Shown piece after piece: positions 45,578-56,575 of a stretch of 64,000 bases of DNA. The notes below the pieces were generated by a model. The model made no database searches and was not told where the DNA came from. It saw only the letters and a program-made list of their open reading frames with translations. The stretch lies in NCBI GenBank assembly GCA_010909165.1, contig MU008172.1:310001-374000 (forward strand), read 5' to 3'. Within the stretch, counting starts at the first letter, position 1. The number at the start of each line of letters is the position of its first letter. This DNA comes from Anthoceros angustus (Eukaryota; Streptophyta; Anthocerotopsida; Anthocerotales; Anthocerotaceae). The position numbers and the translations under genes are program-made.

Positions 45578-45790
45578 GTCCGCTCCCTGGGATGCATACA
45601 ATCCCCGCCCACGCAGCGCACCATCTTCATCCACTCGCGCGCGCACTCGCACCACATCCTTTTCCCGATTACGATTAGATTAGGCTCCCCATTAGCTGGA
45701 CAAGAAATTTAGTTAAACAATTGAAACAGAAAAAAACGGGCTCGGCTCGGCTCGGAACCCATTCTACATGTGGGTAGGTCCTACATATCT

Positions 45791-48700
45791 TCAATACACG
45801 AGATCGCATTGACAGAGGTCGCCAAAAAACTGCTTCACCACGTCCTGAAAGGGAGGGCGCAAGCACATGTAGCCGTTGAGGAACTCCTCCAAATCCAGCA
45901 GGTCGTTGATGTCGTCCTTCTCCAGGATCATGTCCACCATGGCGCTGTGGAAGTCGGAGTCGCGGCCTGGGGAGTCCGGCACCGCAGCGCACAGCTTCTC
46001 CAGCTCCCCGCGCTTCGCCGTCACCATCTCCTGGAGGTCCTTGGAGATCTCCGAGGCCTCCTCGCCCTTCTCCGACTCCAGCTTCAGAGAGCGCGTCTCG
46101 AACTCCAGGTGCGACAGCAGCTCCTGCTCCTGCTCTGAATCCGTCCTGTACGCTCCCGCCCCGAACATCCTCAGAGCCTCCCGTCTGAACACGCCCACCG
46201 ACAGGGCGCAATCGCTGTCGGATTCCGACCCCGATTCCGACCCGGTTCCCTCTTCCTCCTCGGATTCAGACTCCGCTTCCGCTGCCGCTTCCCCTTCCCC
46301 TTCCGCTTCTGCTGCTGGGTCTGGGTCCCTCGTGTCGCCGACTCCTTGCTTATTGCTGCTTTCCACGAGTCTGTCCGACTCGGGTGCTGGCTGGGCCGGG
46401 ATGGCCGCGGGCTGGTCACCGGCTTGGGAGCTCTGGTCGGGGTTCAACGATTTTGAAAGGCCGCGGCCGAGTCTGTTCTGGGACTCCAGGCCGAGGAGCA
46501 GCGTGGTGGCTTTGCTCCCCGGATCGGACTGGATGGAGGTGTTGAGGAGATCGGGCTTGGGCTGCTGGACGCCTGGCTTGTCCGGACCCGGGCTCGGGGG
46601 CCTCGGAGGGCCGCCGTTCCCCTGAGCCTGAGCTCGGGCATTGGTTTGCTTTAAGGCGGACGCTGATACTGATGCTGGGCGGCTTCCGGATTTCAAGTCA
46701 TCGATGCTGATGGTGGCGATGTTCTGGGTGAGGAGGTTTCTGCTGGGAGGCCGCAGCCGCCGATTAGCACTGGCAGGTGCAGGTGCCGGTGCTGTAGCTG
46801 TAGCTGTACCCGTGGGCGTCAGAGGAGGAGCAGGCTGGGATACCTGCATTAGGTACAGAGATGGGAAGGAAGTTCGGCTAATGCTGCTGGGAACTGGGCT
46901 GTTCTCGGCAGGGGTTGCAGATGGGGGAGGGCTTGCAGGGACTGGGACTGAGACTGAGACTGGGACTGGGACTGGGGCTGGGACTGGGACTGGGGCTGGG
47001 GATGGGCTGGATGAACGCTTGGATCGGGGAGCCGAGCGACTGGGGGTGGAGGTTTCCCCACCCGTGCCAGCCTCACTCCGAGCTGCCCGCCTACGGGAGG
47101 GCATCCCGGCGGGTGCTGGACTGGAGTTGGCGGAGATCATTCCCCTGCTCTTGGCTAACAAGGCTCTCATGCCACCTGGTTCAGATTGGACGGAGGAGTT
47201 CATGAAGTCTCGGGTTGATCTGAACCGGGATCTGATGCCAGACGGCTCGGCTCCATTACGGTCGCTGTCATACCCGCCTCCTGGAGAGTCCGAGCTGCTG
47301 TAGAGCTTGGACTTCGCCCTGGAGCTGACGGTGGATCTTTGCGAGCTCCCGACTCTCATGTCCAGGTCCTGATGCGTGTCCGGCAGGGAGGAGGCTCCTA
47401 TGGATTTGGAGCTAGGCGACCGCAGCTTGTACCAAAAGCTCGAGGCTGCTCCCCCTCGGCCAGGCGAGCCGTTCAGGTCATTCTCGACAGCTTCAAGCAG
47501 ACTTGCTCTGCTCAATGGCACACGACTTGGGCTCCTCTGCTTGTCTTCAGAAACCTGCTGGGCTGCAGCTGGCAAAGGCTCGTATTTCTGCTCCATATGC
47601 TTGAAATCATCTGGGAAGTTCCCCTGGTCATCCTCCTCCGGTTCCTGGATGATCGTTCCGGGCGAAGCAGAAATCGGTTTCTGGTTTGGGGACCGCAATA
47701 TCTGATCCGGAGATGCATCTCTTGAGTACTCCAATATTGGACTTTCATCTCCACCATCTGAGTCGAATGTCCGCGGCCTCTCATCACCGTCATCCACCTC
47801 CAATTCCCGCTCTGGCTCCCTGGCTGCCTCTCCCTCTTGGGAATCCATGTCCAATTCACGACCACTCTTGGAATCAAGAGACATGTCACTTGGACCGGAT
47901 GCAGAAGCAGCAGCACGAGCTGCTGCTGCCGCCTGGGCCTTCTCCAGCTGATCACTGAGAATGTCATGAAGGTCCTGCTGCAGAGCCAGCTCCTGCAGCT
48001 GATCAGCAATGTACTGGTCCAAGAACGTGTTCTGGTCGGAGTACTGATCCAGGTACTCATACAACTGCTCATGGTCTTGGATCAAGTACTCATGCTCGTG
48101 CATCACCTCGTCCGGGATATCACCGCTGTCGGGGTTCTCTGTTTCCCTCATCCTGATGGATGTCGATCGACTCATCTTCCCCTTGGACAGCCTGTCGAAA
48201 AACTGCTCAGAACCAGTGCTGGGCGGTCCTGAGTGCACAATCTTGCTCTTCCTTATGGTTTCCGCGATGAGAGGTCCTGAGAAGTACAACCCGCCCACCC
48301 CATTCGGACTGTCCCGGGGACCACGATCCCGAAGCATCCCTGAGAAACTAGACCGATCAACCACCAGCTCTTGATCCTCCGATATCTCCCTGTCATCGTA
48401 AATCTGCCTCAGCACGGATGCCGGAATGACGGGCCCAGATCGCGGCCACTGCTGCTCCCCCTCACTCTCCTGCAGCCCTTCATCCGACATCCCTAGCCCG
48501 CTCTCTATCCTACCGGCAACCAGAGGCCCTGAGAAATTTCTTCGATCCTTCGTCCTCGCCGCAGCCCTTAGTGCTTCCCCGTTGTAGCTGAGATTCTCCC
48601 GTGGCCGGAGGCCCGAATTCCTCAACCGAGTGGCAGCACTGGAAGTGGCTGCCGCTCTGGGAGTTGCTGCTTCCGGCTTGTGCTGTACGCTTCCCCCGTC

Positions 48701-51700
48701 CACCCATACCGGAATTATGTCGTTGCACTCATCGATGTACTCAGGTCGAGAGAGTCGATGCTTCTCTTGAAACCTGTCCTTCTGGATCTTGACATCCTCA
48801 TGCATCAACCTCTCCTCCGTGGCAGCAGCCACCATCCTCGATTTGTGCTTCCCGTTTGCCCCAGCAGCCTCAGACTGTACACGTGCCTGCAAGGCCATCA
48901 GGTTAGAATCCTCCCGAACAGGGCCTGCCTTCCTACCACCTTGACCAGCGTCCCTGGAGAGGGAATTGGCACCCGGTGACCTAGCTCTTCCCCTTTTAGG
49001 TTGCCCCCGATCCGCCCGTGAAGAAGACCAGCTACCATTCCCGTTGGAGTTGGAGTGGTGAGCCGCCCCTGATCTGCTGGTCCTCGGCTTGCTGTAGTAA
49101 GGATCCGACATCTGAGCCTTGAACTGCAAATCAAGCGATCTCCGAGCAGTCTGCGAGCCCGATCCTCTGTTCCACGGCCCTCTCATGTCCGCCGCATCAA
49201 CAGACTGTCCCAGCTTGCTCACCTTGGGCGAGTAGTCCACATTCCTGTACCTGCTCGCAACAGCTCTTGGTCCGTTCCGACGGGCAGCGCTCCCTCCAGA
49301 GGCCGCGGTACCATTGGACTTGGCGCTGGGAGGCGTGCTGGTCTGGTAGGTATCGGAGGCCACCCGAGCGGGAGAGCTCTTGCTGGATCTGCCTTCAACC
49401 AGGTACGGCTTCACAACCTTCTTGGTCACGGTGCGGTCGGCCTCCGACTCGAATTCATCCAGATGCAGCATGAGGTCCAGCCGGCTGAAGCTGCTGGAGC
49501 TGGAGTCCAGACCACCAGCCGTGCGGGGCTGGACCACCAGGCCAGCCTTGAGCTCTGCGTTGTAGTCGTTGAGGAGAGCAGCCACCCTCTGGAAATTCTT
49601 GGCCGTCAGCATCTTGTTGGACGACGTGCTGCTCAGCGCCTTCACTTCAGACTCGATGCTGGACCGGGGCAGGTCCTGGAATCTGGCCGAGTCCGCTTCC
49701 GAGGACGCTTCATCAGCCGGATCCGGCCGGGGAGCTGATCTGCGGTCACTCCGCTCCTTCAGCAGCGCTGCCACTTTGTCCATATTCCGGCTCGTCAGCA
49801 TCTTGGTGGAAGCTGTGCTGCTCAGCACCCTCACGTCCATGGTGGATTCGACGCTAGACCTCGGCTGCTCCGGAGGCTGCACTGGGAGTACTGGATCAAT
49901 TGCCGGATGCCGGAGTTCCGCCTCCTCCGATTCGGAATCCTCAACAGCAGGCAGAGTCTCCCGAAATTTGGGATTTGCGGATCCGGAGCTGCTGCTCTTG
50001 TCCACGGCAGAGGAAGCCACCTCTCCAATGGCCAGCTCCTGCACCTGCGCTGCTCCCGCCGGCTTTGCGATGGAGACAGAGAGACCCGCTATTCCCTCTA
50101 TCATTTTGTTGCCGTACGCTGCTGCTCCCAGAGCCTTGGGTGGTGCAACCAGCTTCTTTCTCCTGTTCCCATCCGCGGTAATCCCTTGTGCCGGCTTGCT
50201 CCAGCTGGTACCAGACTCGCCTACGCTTGCCGCAGCCGCGGCTTGCACCAATCCAAAGTTGAAAGTCCGGTGGATGTCTTGCACAACCTTGGGATCAAGA
50301 TCGATTTTGAGCTTGTGATGGAGCTCCGCAAATCGGTCCGTCAGCTCTGCCTTCAGCGCGGCATCCTTGGGAGTCTCCGCGGTCACGGAAGCGGATTCAA
50401 ACCTCGCCACGGACACGCCATTCAGATCTCCTCCCGAATCTCCAGCCAAAGCGGGCGATACTGAAGGCCCTTGCTCGCTGTCGGACACAGCCCGCTTCTC
50501 TTCCACCTCTAAGCTGCTGCTGCCAGCTTCACCATTCTGACCAGACCCAGCACCATCCTCAACACCGCGTGCTGGGGAAATTACGGGCCCGGCTCTCTCC
50601 TTGATCGGAATTGTTACACCTTTCTGCGCCCTCGCAGGCCCTACTCGCGCTGCCTGCGCAGCATTCCGTTCCAGCTCTCGAATGAGATCCTGGACGGATT
50701 TCTTGGGAGATTGTGGTGTAAACGCTGCCGGCTCCAAGCTTCCTCCTCCTTTGCCATCGAATTCTCTCAAGATCCCCACAATTTTGATTTCCGAAGCGGA
50801 GGGAGGGGACCGCCCACTTCCAACGTCCTCATCTCCACCAACTCCGGATCCCTCCTCCTGCTCCACACTTTCACCATAAGCTGCAATCAAAGATTCGCCG
50901 GCCCCAGATCCTGCCAAAATAGAGGTGGGAGAGCCAGACGAATCAAACAAGGAATCCGGATGCAGCAGACCAGCCGAGCTATCAACCTTTTCACGTTCCG
51001 ACACGACCGCACCTTGAACATACGGAGCTGAGAAATCTACACTTGCTTTCAGAAATTCCAGCATGCTTCCAGGATCTTCATTACTTCCCACAATCTTCTC
51101 CTTGTCAGCCTGTCCCGACACCGAGTCGCCCGCCGGTCGGATTACCTCGCCCTGGCCGTTCAACGCTGAGCTCCCCAGCTTGTTACTCACCGATTTCCTC
51201 CCGGGCCCCGCATTCCTTAACCCCAAGTCGGCCGACTTCCTGCCCGGGCCCGGGGAATCACTCACAGGTCCAGCCTTCTTTGTGACGGTTGCAACGGGCT
51301 GCTTCCTCGCAGCGTCAGGCAATATCCCGGATCCTGTTCGCTTGCCGGCCGAGGCATCCGGCTGCGGTTTCTTATTGGAGGGATTCTGCCCGTCCTTGGA
51401 CGCGGATTTGCGAGCCGGGATGTCGCTCACAGACTTCCTAGCTGGCACTACGGGATCCGCAGAGGCTTTCTTCGCCGCTTTCAGAGTGAAGAGCTCTCCA
51501 GACATGCTCTTCCCCGGACCTCCTTTGCCCTTGATCCCTGTATTTGCAATCTCTGTCGCCTTCTTCTCACTGCCTGCAGCCTTCTTCCGGCTGTTAGAGA
51601 GCAGCGGGCCGGAACCGGTGAGCCTTCTCAGCGGCCACCCGCTTCCTCCAGATTTGTCTTCCTTTGCCGGCTTCTGTGCGGAACCGGCCACTGCCTCCTT

Positions 51701-52573
51701 CTTTGCCCCGGGGCCCGCTGCCGGGATTTCCTTCGCGGGTCCGGAGACGATGACATCAAGCCTCTTAGCGCCTGCTGGTTTCGTGGATTTGGCGTTTTGC
51801 TCGTCCTTCTGCGGGGAAAAATCGGCTGAAAGCGGTGGATCGCACCCCAGCTGTTCCATGAGCATCAGATTTGCAAGGGATGATTCGTACTCCACGGTCG
51901 TGCTCGCTGGACGCAGAGTTCCAGCAGCGTCGTCCCCATCGGAGTCAGAAGCGGTAGCCAGCCTCTGGTACATGTGGATCCCGAAAGTGGGATCATCGGA
52001 ATCCTCCTTTTTCTCCTTGCTCTCCTTCACAAAATTGGACTTCACGATTGGAATCTTGGATTTGGAGAAGGCGGGAGTTGCTTCTTCGGCTCTTGCGACG
52101 TGTTCCCGGGGAAGCTCTAACGATCTGTTCCTCCTCTTTGGCAACGGAACAACGCCGCCAGAGGGGACGCGTGCTATGCCGCAGCTGAGATCAACGGAGT
52201 TGGAGCCCAGGCCCTTGAGGTTGGTAGCGGCCAGCTCCTTCTTGCTGCTCGAACTAGGTCTTCCGTGATCCACACTCTTGGACGTGTTGTTGAAGCTGAT
52301 TGCCCGCGCCAGACTTTGGCTACCCTGCGTGCCGGATGGCTGCTTCTTCTTGGACAAAGTAAGCTTCTTCAACGAGCTGCTCATGCCCTTGAGCTTGCCA
52401 TACCAGTTGCTTGAACCACTGCTGACATAGCCGAGCTCCCTGCCGTCCTCATCACCGCTAGCATAATTTGATGGACTTAACGCTGCCTTGGGCATGGCAC
52501 TTCCCCGCTGACCAGCCCCGGTCCCTTTGCTACCAGCGTCTTCCATGTCTTGTGTTTTCGACAACGCCGTCAT
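45791..52573 (-). CDS. Giant OVATE-domain protein (2260 residues, intronless)
   Basis: A single uninterrupted frame of 6783 bases. The C-terminal 60 residues form an OVATE-like domain: DSDFHSAMVDMILEKDDIND, then LLDLEEFLNGYMCLRPPFQD and VVKQFFGDLC, close to the ending of the OVATE protein at 34.5-36.5 kb. Near the N-terminus SSNWYGKLKGMSSSLKKLTL resembles the OFP W-x-KL motif, and SSFWYKLRSPSSKS repeats it about two thirds along. The rest is low in hydrophobics, rich in Ser/Pro/Ala/Lys/Asp/Glu and predicted disordered by eye. Internal features: a GRKS pair near residue 440, a duplicated block KMLTSRNMDKVAALLKER / KMLTAKNFQRVAALLNDY (about residues 910-1000), DDINDLL-like acidic stretches, and a PVPVPAPVPVPVSVSV tract. 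OFPs are usually 200-500 residues and intronless. Codon-level integrity over 6.8 kb argues for a real gene. Role: inferred growth regulator or microtubule-linked scaffold. Confidence 0.82.
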   Translation of the reverse strand: MTALSKTQDMEDAGSKGTGAGQRGSAMPKAALSPSNYASGDEDGRELGYVSSGSSNWYGKLKGMSSSLKKLTLSKKKQPSGTQGSQSLARAISFNNTSKSVDHGRPSSSSKKELAATNLKGLGSNSVDLSCGIARVPSGGVVPLPKRRNRSLELPREHVARAEEATPAFSKSKIPIVKSNFVKESKEKKEDSDDPTFGIHMYQRLATASDSDGDDAAGTLRPASTTVEYESSLANLMLMEQLGCDPPLSADFSPQKDEQNAKSTKPAGAKRLDVIVSGPAKEIPAAGPGAKKEAVAGSAQKPAKEDKSGGSGWPLRRLTGSGPLLSNSRKKAAGSEKKATEIANTGIKGKGGPGKSMSGELFTLKAAKKASADPVVPARKSVSDIPARKSASKDGQNPSNKKPQPDASAGKRTGSGILPDAARKQPVATVTKKAGPVSDSPGPGRKSADLGLRNAGPGRKSVSNKLGSSALNGQGEVIRPAGDSVSGQADKEKIVGSNEDPGSMLEFLKASVDFSAPYVQGAVVSEREKVDSSAGLLHPDSLFDSSGSPTSILAGSGAGESLIAAYGESVEQEEGSGVGGDEDVGSGRSPPSASEIKIVGILREFDGKGGGSLEPAAFTPQSPKKSVQDLIRELERNAAQAARVGPARAQKGVTIPIKERAGPVISPARGVEDGAGSGQNGEAGSSSLEVEEKRAVSDSEQGPSVSPALAGDSGGDLNGVSVARFESASVTAETPKDAALKAELTDRFAELHHKLKIDLDPKVVQDIHRTFNFGLVQAAAAASVGESGTSWSKPAQGITADGNRRKKLVAPPKALGAAAYGNKMIEGIAGLSVSIAKPAGAAQVQELAIGEVASSAVDKSSSSGSANPKFRETLPAVEDSESEEAELRHPAIDPVLPVQPPEQPRSSVESTMDVRVLSSTASTKMLTSRNMDKVAALLKERSDRRSAPRPDPADEASSEADSARFQDLPRSSIESEVKALSSTSSNKMLTAKNFQRVAALLNDYNAELKAGLVVQPRTAGGLDSSSSSFSRLDLMLHLDEFESEADRTVTKKVVKPYLVEGRSSKSSPARVASDTYQTSTPPSAKSNGTAASGGSAARRNGPRAVASRYRNVDYSPKVSKLGQSVDAADMRGPWNRGSGSQTARRSLDLQFKAQMSDPYYSKPRTSRSGAAHHSNSNGNGSWSSSRADRGQPKRGRARSPGANSLSRDAGQGGRKAGPVREDSNLMALQARVQSEAAGANGKHKSRMVAAATEERLMHEDVKIQKDRFQEKHRLSRPEYIDECNDIIPVWVDGGSVQHKPEAATPRAAATSSAATRLRNSGLRPRENLSYNGEALRAAARTKDRRNFSGPLVAGRIESGLGMSDEGLQESEGEQQWPRSGPVIPASVLRQIYDDREISEDQELVVDRSSFSGMLRDRGPRDSPNGVGGLYFSGPLIAETIRKSKIVHSGPPSTGSEQFFDRLSKGKMSRSTSIRMRETENPDSGDIPDEVMHEHEYLIQDHEQLYEYLDQYSDQNTFLDQYIADQLQELALQQDLHDILSDQLEKAQAAAAARAAASASGPSDMSLDSKSGRELDMDSQEGEAAREPERELEVDDGDERPRTFDSDGGDESPILEYSRDASPDQILRSPNQKPISASPGTIIQEPEEDDQGNFPDDFKHMEQKYEPLPAAAQQVSEDKQRSPSRVPLSRASLLEAVENDLNGSPGRGGAASSFWYKLRSPSSKSIGASSLPDTHQDLDMRVGSSQRSTVSSRAKSKLYSSSDSPGGGYDSDRNGAEPSGIRSRFRSTRDFMNSSVQSEPGGMRALLAKSRGMISANSSPAPAGMPSRRRAARSEAGTGGETSTPSRSAPRSKRSSSPSPAPVPVPAPVPVPVSVSVPVPASPPPSATPAENSPVPSSISRTSFPSLYLMQVSQPAPPLTPTGTATATAPAPAPASANRRLRPPSRNLLTQNIATISIDDLKSGSRPASVSASALKQTNARAQAQGNGGPPRPPSPGPDKPGVQQPKPDLLNTSIQSDPGSKATTLLLGLESQNRLGRGLSKSLNPDQSSQAGDQPAAIPAQPAPESDRLVESSNKQGVGDTRDPDPAAEAEGEGEAAAEAESESEEEEGTGSESGSESDSDCALSVGVFRREALRMFGAGAYRTDSEQEQELLSHLEFETRSLKLESEKGEEASEISKDLQEMVTAKRGELEKLCAAVPDSPGRDSDFHSAMVDMILEKDDINDLLDLEEFLNGYMCLRPPFQDVVKQFFGDLCQCDLVY

Positions 52574-54245
52574 CGCAAGCTTTCCATGCTGGTCTGTAGG
52601 TCGGACCAGTCAAAGCTCCTTCGCAGTCCTCCCGGATGAGACTCGGAGCTCATCACGGAAACCTTATCTCCGAACATCTGCACACCAGGCAAAGCAAGAG
52701 CACTGCATGTCAGCCGGCAAATTGATCGATCCAACCGAACAGGATTTGCTGCACAGGAATCGATGCATATCTCTACATGAAGTGGAGATGGAGGGAGAAT
52801 TCAGACAATTTCAAGGTGATGATTGTGTGCACACTCTGCTGAACTCGCAATCTCTGGCAAGACGAGACGAGATGCGGCAATGCAGAAGCATCAAGAGATG
52901 CCCCAAACTGCCCCGGCTTTTTATGGATCCGCATGATGAGCACCAGCAACTACATAGCTGGCACCATCTGTGGTGCTGGACATGCCTAACAGGAGCCACC
53001 GCGTGCACGCGCACAGGGAGTGCACCGTCTCAATTGTGCATTACCGGTCCCTCGGGTTGCACGCACTGCTGCGTGCCCCAGGTGGCCTATGGAGCTGTGC
53101 CAGGTGACTGGCTCAGCGGCCGCTGTTCCCTATTGCCAGTGGGATACCAGACGGTGCGTAGGAATCTTGATCCATCGTAGGTCCCATTCGACTTGTGTTC
53201 GTAAGTTGATCAAGGAGCAGGAGCTGTGGAATTGCAACATTGCTTTCGGGAGAGCCGGTGCTCGCCATGGACGTGCCTGCACGACGACGCACAGCGGCGC
53301 AGTCGTGGCCAGTAGGACCCGCTATCTTTAACGTGCCGTGCTAATCAAGCTTCGCTTGGCCCTGCGTGTCAATACCGCTGCGGGTACGCAACGCATTTTT
53401 GCGATTAGGGTTTCCTTGTTGTGTGCTGCGACGGAGAATTCACTGTATACCATGCGCAGGTCCCTGGACCTGTACGAGCTCTACATACATCGGCAATGTG
53501 GCAGGTACATCTGGAGGGTACTGTGGTGAGATAGGGACTTCAACAGTGGTTAGCAATGTGTGTTATGGATCTCGGACGATGTAAGGACTCTGCGTATGTA
53601 TCATGCCCGCTCCAACCAGCCACAAGCATGCAAGGGCTTGAGGAGTTCGGAAATGAGATAATGCAGCTTGGCAGGCTGTACCATCGCCGCCTCGTGAATT
53701 TGAGGCCTTTGGTGACCTCCAGATTGAAAGGACGCTCAAGGTTGCCATATGCATGCCCCTACGGCTCTCTGGGAAAATGCAGGTCCTGTCGCACGGTATC
53801 ACAAGAAAACTGCTCTTGGATTTCCATCGTGTAGGTCAGTGACAAGAGCTCAAAATGACGAACAGACAGTGGTAGAGCTCTATGCTGTCACCATCACCTA
53901 GCTGGAGACAAAGACACAAAGAACACCACTTCGAGGCTGGAGATTGCTGGAGATTGCTGTCTGTGTCGTTCAAGGTTCAGAGCATTTCTCCGCTTTGAGG
54001 TACGTTGCAATCTCATGGTCACTCAATTGCTAGGACAGCATGGACCTACGTGGTCATAACTGTGATCATGCATTTTGCAGCACCTCCCCTGTCATCCTCA
54101 TATGTACAACCTAGTGACATCTGGTGATACCTCTTAGATGGCAAAATGGTGGCCAAGCTTGCTGACTGTTGAATCGCTAACTGACGATCCAATGACCGCA
54201 ACCTTTAAGCAAGAGTTCTGAAACTTTCTAAACTTTTTCGCCAGC
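52574..54245. other. Spacer upstream of the giant OVATE gene
   Basis: Expected promoter of the giant gene in the left part. A plus-strand frame at 52527-53180 overlaps the gene's 5' end antisense and has no domain. Nothing else supported. Confidence 0.5.
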
Positions 54246-54956
54246 GTGAGGCTCTGTTTCTTTTACGGCCTCTGCTAGCAAGCTTGGAGACTCATCTGGC
54301 CATCCAGTCTGTGTGTCCACCACAGGTCCCAACGTCTCACAACAAGTAACGGACAAGGAGATCGATATCACTGACCGTGAGCATGAAAGTTGGCCTGGAG
54401 GCTCACGACAGGCGAGACTGTCAATTCCAGGCCAACTTTCATAAACATGGTTTCCAAGTTGATGGAATGATGGTTTCATGTTCACCGGCACGGGACTCCT
54501 GAGGTGAGCTCTTTTGGGATGGCTGGAGGTGCAGGAGGTTGTCCTGCGGCACAGCAAAGCTGGTGGGCACTATGTGGTATGGACGATAAAGTCAGGCACA
54601 TAGTGGGGAGTGTCGTCACACTCACGGCATACAATATCCACGGCATCACCAAACAAGATATTGCTTCCTAGTTGTTTTTGGTCTCAGTATGCCAATCTTC
54701 TAGCATCTGTATGATGTTCATATGGTTTCGGTATCTTTTCCTTTGATTACTACCACCCGACAAGATGCAGGTACTCACATCCTCATATATTACCAGAAAT
54801 TCTGAATCATTTGTCTTCATATTTTTCTAGAGTTTTGTCAAGATTGAGTCATCATGTCAAAGATATGCAAGATACATTTGTACTTGTCCTTTCATACATG
54901 CATATTATATCTATGTTTTTTTCAAAAACATGAAATACATGAGAAAGTTATAGCTA

Positions 54957-55125
54957 GTGGGTGTGGACCGGTAGCAGCCAATCTATACACCGGCTGTAGA
55001 AAGTTTTAAGTAGTGGGTGTGGACCAATAGCGGCCAATCTGTACATCGGCTGCAGAAAGTTGTAGCTCGTGGGTGTGGACCAGTAGCGGTTAATATGAAC
55101 ACCGACCTTGACCACAGACTATAAG
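54957..55125 (+). repeat. 56-bp tandem repeat, about 3 copies
   Basis: gtgggtgtggaccggtagca, gtgggtgtggaccaatagcg and gtgggtgtggaccagtagcg begin at 54957, 55013 and 55069. The same array recurs at about 57280-57440 in copy 2. Confidence 0.92.
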
Positions 55126-55429
55126 GTGATATATAGAGGAGGTCCTTCAATAGTTCCTATGCTCTTGACATGGGGACTGTGGGCTTGGAACTTAAAGTAA
55201 CCTCTCGTTACTTTGAAGGGCCCTTCTCTTGACATGGGAACTGTGGGCTTCGAACTTTGAATAACCTCTAGTTACTTTGAAGGGCTCATTTATTGCTTTG
55301 GGAATTTAGATGACCATGCTATCAACACAAGAATACTGGTATTCGAGAGGAAAAGTGGGTTCAAAACTTCACATCCCACTTTTAAGAATGAAATCTCATT
55401 CCACCCTATATCAATACATTTTTTTTCGA

Positions 55430-55500
55430 CCATCACTAGAAGAAGAAGATGAAGCATATTTAAGGCCACTAAGGACGGAAATTCCGTCATGGGACTGATA
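55430..55500 (-). repeat. Dispersed element end with GACGGAATTTCCGTC palindrome
   Basis: The palindrome is at 55474-55488, repeated at 57799-57813 in the second copy of duplication C. The flanks (tcccatga before it and cttagtgg-cttaaata after it on the minus strand) match 9236-9300 on the plus strand. Confidence 0.7.
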
Positions 55501-56575
55501 ACATTGAAGTTTAACTGAATTTCACCTAAATACTAGTGGTGTGAAGTATATCAAATATCTAGCAGGTTGAAAAAGAAAACTTGTGCATGAGTACTCTATT
55601 AGGAAATCCCATGTTTGCCTCAAACATACACCTATAAGAATGGGGTGAGGAAAAGAGAAAAAACTTCGGAGCGAAGAAGACCGAGCTGTTGTAAATAAGT
55701 TGGCAAAAGCGTTTGTGATATATGCATAGACAGGGGCCGAAGGAAACAAAGAGTTTTACATTCTCAACTTGCGTATTGCATAATCCAGATATTCGGGTCT
55801 CCTTACGTGGCCTTGGATGCAGCCATTTATATGTCTCAATCCCGAGAGGGTGAGACCTACACAAAAATGATCTAAGATTGAAGGACACATGGTTGGTTGC
55901 CAAGATAGAGATGTCAGTCATTATTTTCTACCACCAAAAGGCTAACAATTATTGGTGGGTCTTCAAACCCCGCCGCCCGCAATGTACATATGTAGAGAGG
56001 TTCGTCTTCTTCTTCTTCTTCGCCTTCTTCTTTTCTTCGCCCGTAAACTATGTTGGACATAGAGTAGTACTTTTCTGCGTGACCGTAGCACTCTGGGCAG
56101 GACAAATGACACGTTACCTTGTGAGTGTGTCGCACTCAGGAAACTTTCGAATGGCCGACGAAGGGTCCTGGTCGGGTCCCTATCCCTGTGGGATTTTTTT
56201 GTGAAAAATCGAGGTTGCTACCAAAAAGGCCTTGACCGACCACACACCGAGCCACATGTCGGTTGGGACCAGGCACCAGGCACCGGGAACCAGGCTGGAG
56301 CGTACCGAACGTGTTTAAGTTGGGGGCAATCGGATTGGCCATACCACAAATAAGATCCACAGCACAGGATCCGGGTGGTGCGTGTCTAGTCAGGGAAGGC
56401 CGGCAGTGGAGACCCAGTCAGGAAATCGGGTCACATTACTGGCCTGATCATCATCCAATGGGAGTGGATCAGATCAGATGACTTCACCATGTGTACTTAT
56501 GTCTCGCAACCGCTGTGGATGATGCTCTAATGCAACTGTTGAACAATGTCGACTCCGGTAGAGACGTGAGAAGGT

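Larger units (their letters stand above)
54246..56575 (+). repeat. Tandem duplication C, copy 1 (about 2.33 kb)
   Basis: Starts at gtgaggctctgtttctttta and ends with agacgtgagaaggtgaggct, where copy 2 starts. The unit holds three 56-bp repeats (54957-55125), a palindrome-bearing segment related to 9236-9300, and a (ttc)n microsatellite near 56010. The short open frames within it occur in both copies but have no domain. Confidence 0.95.

Noticed and set aside
51063-52268. Plus-strand frame of 401 codons inside the giant OVATE gene
   Set aside because: Antisense shadow of a long GC-rich coding frame.
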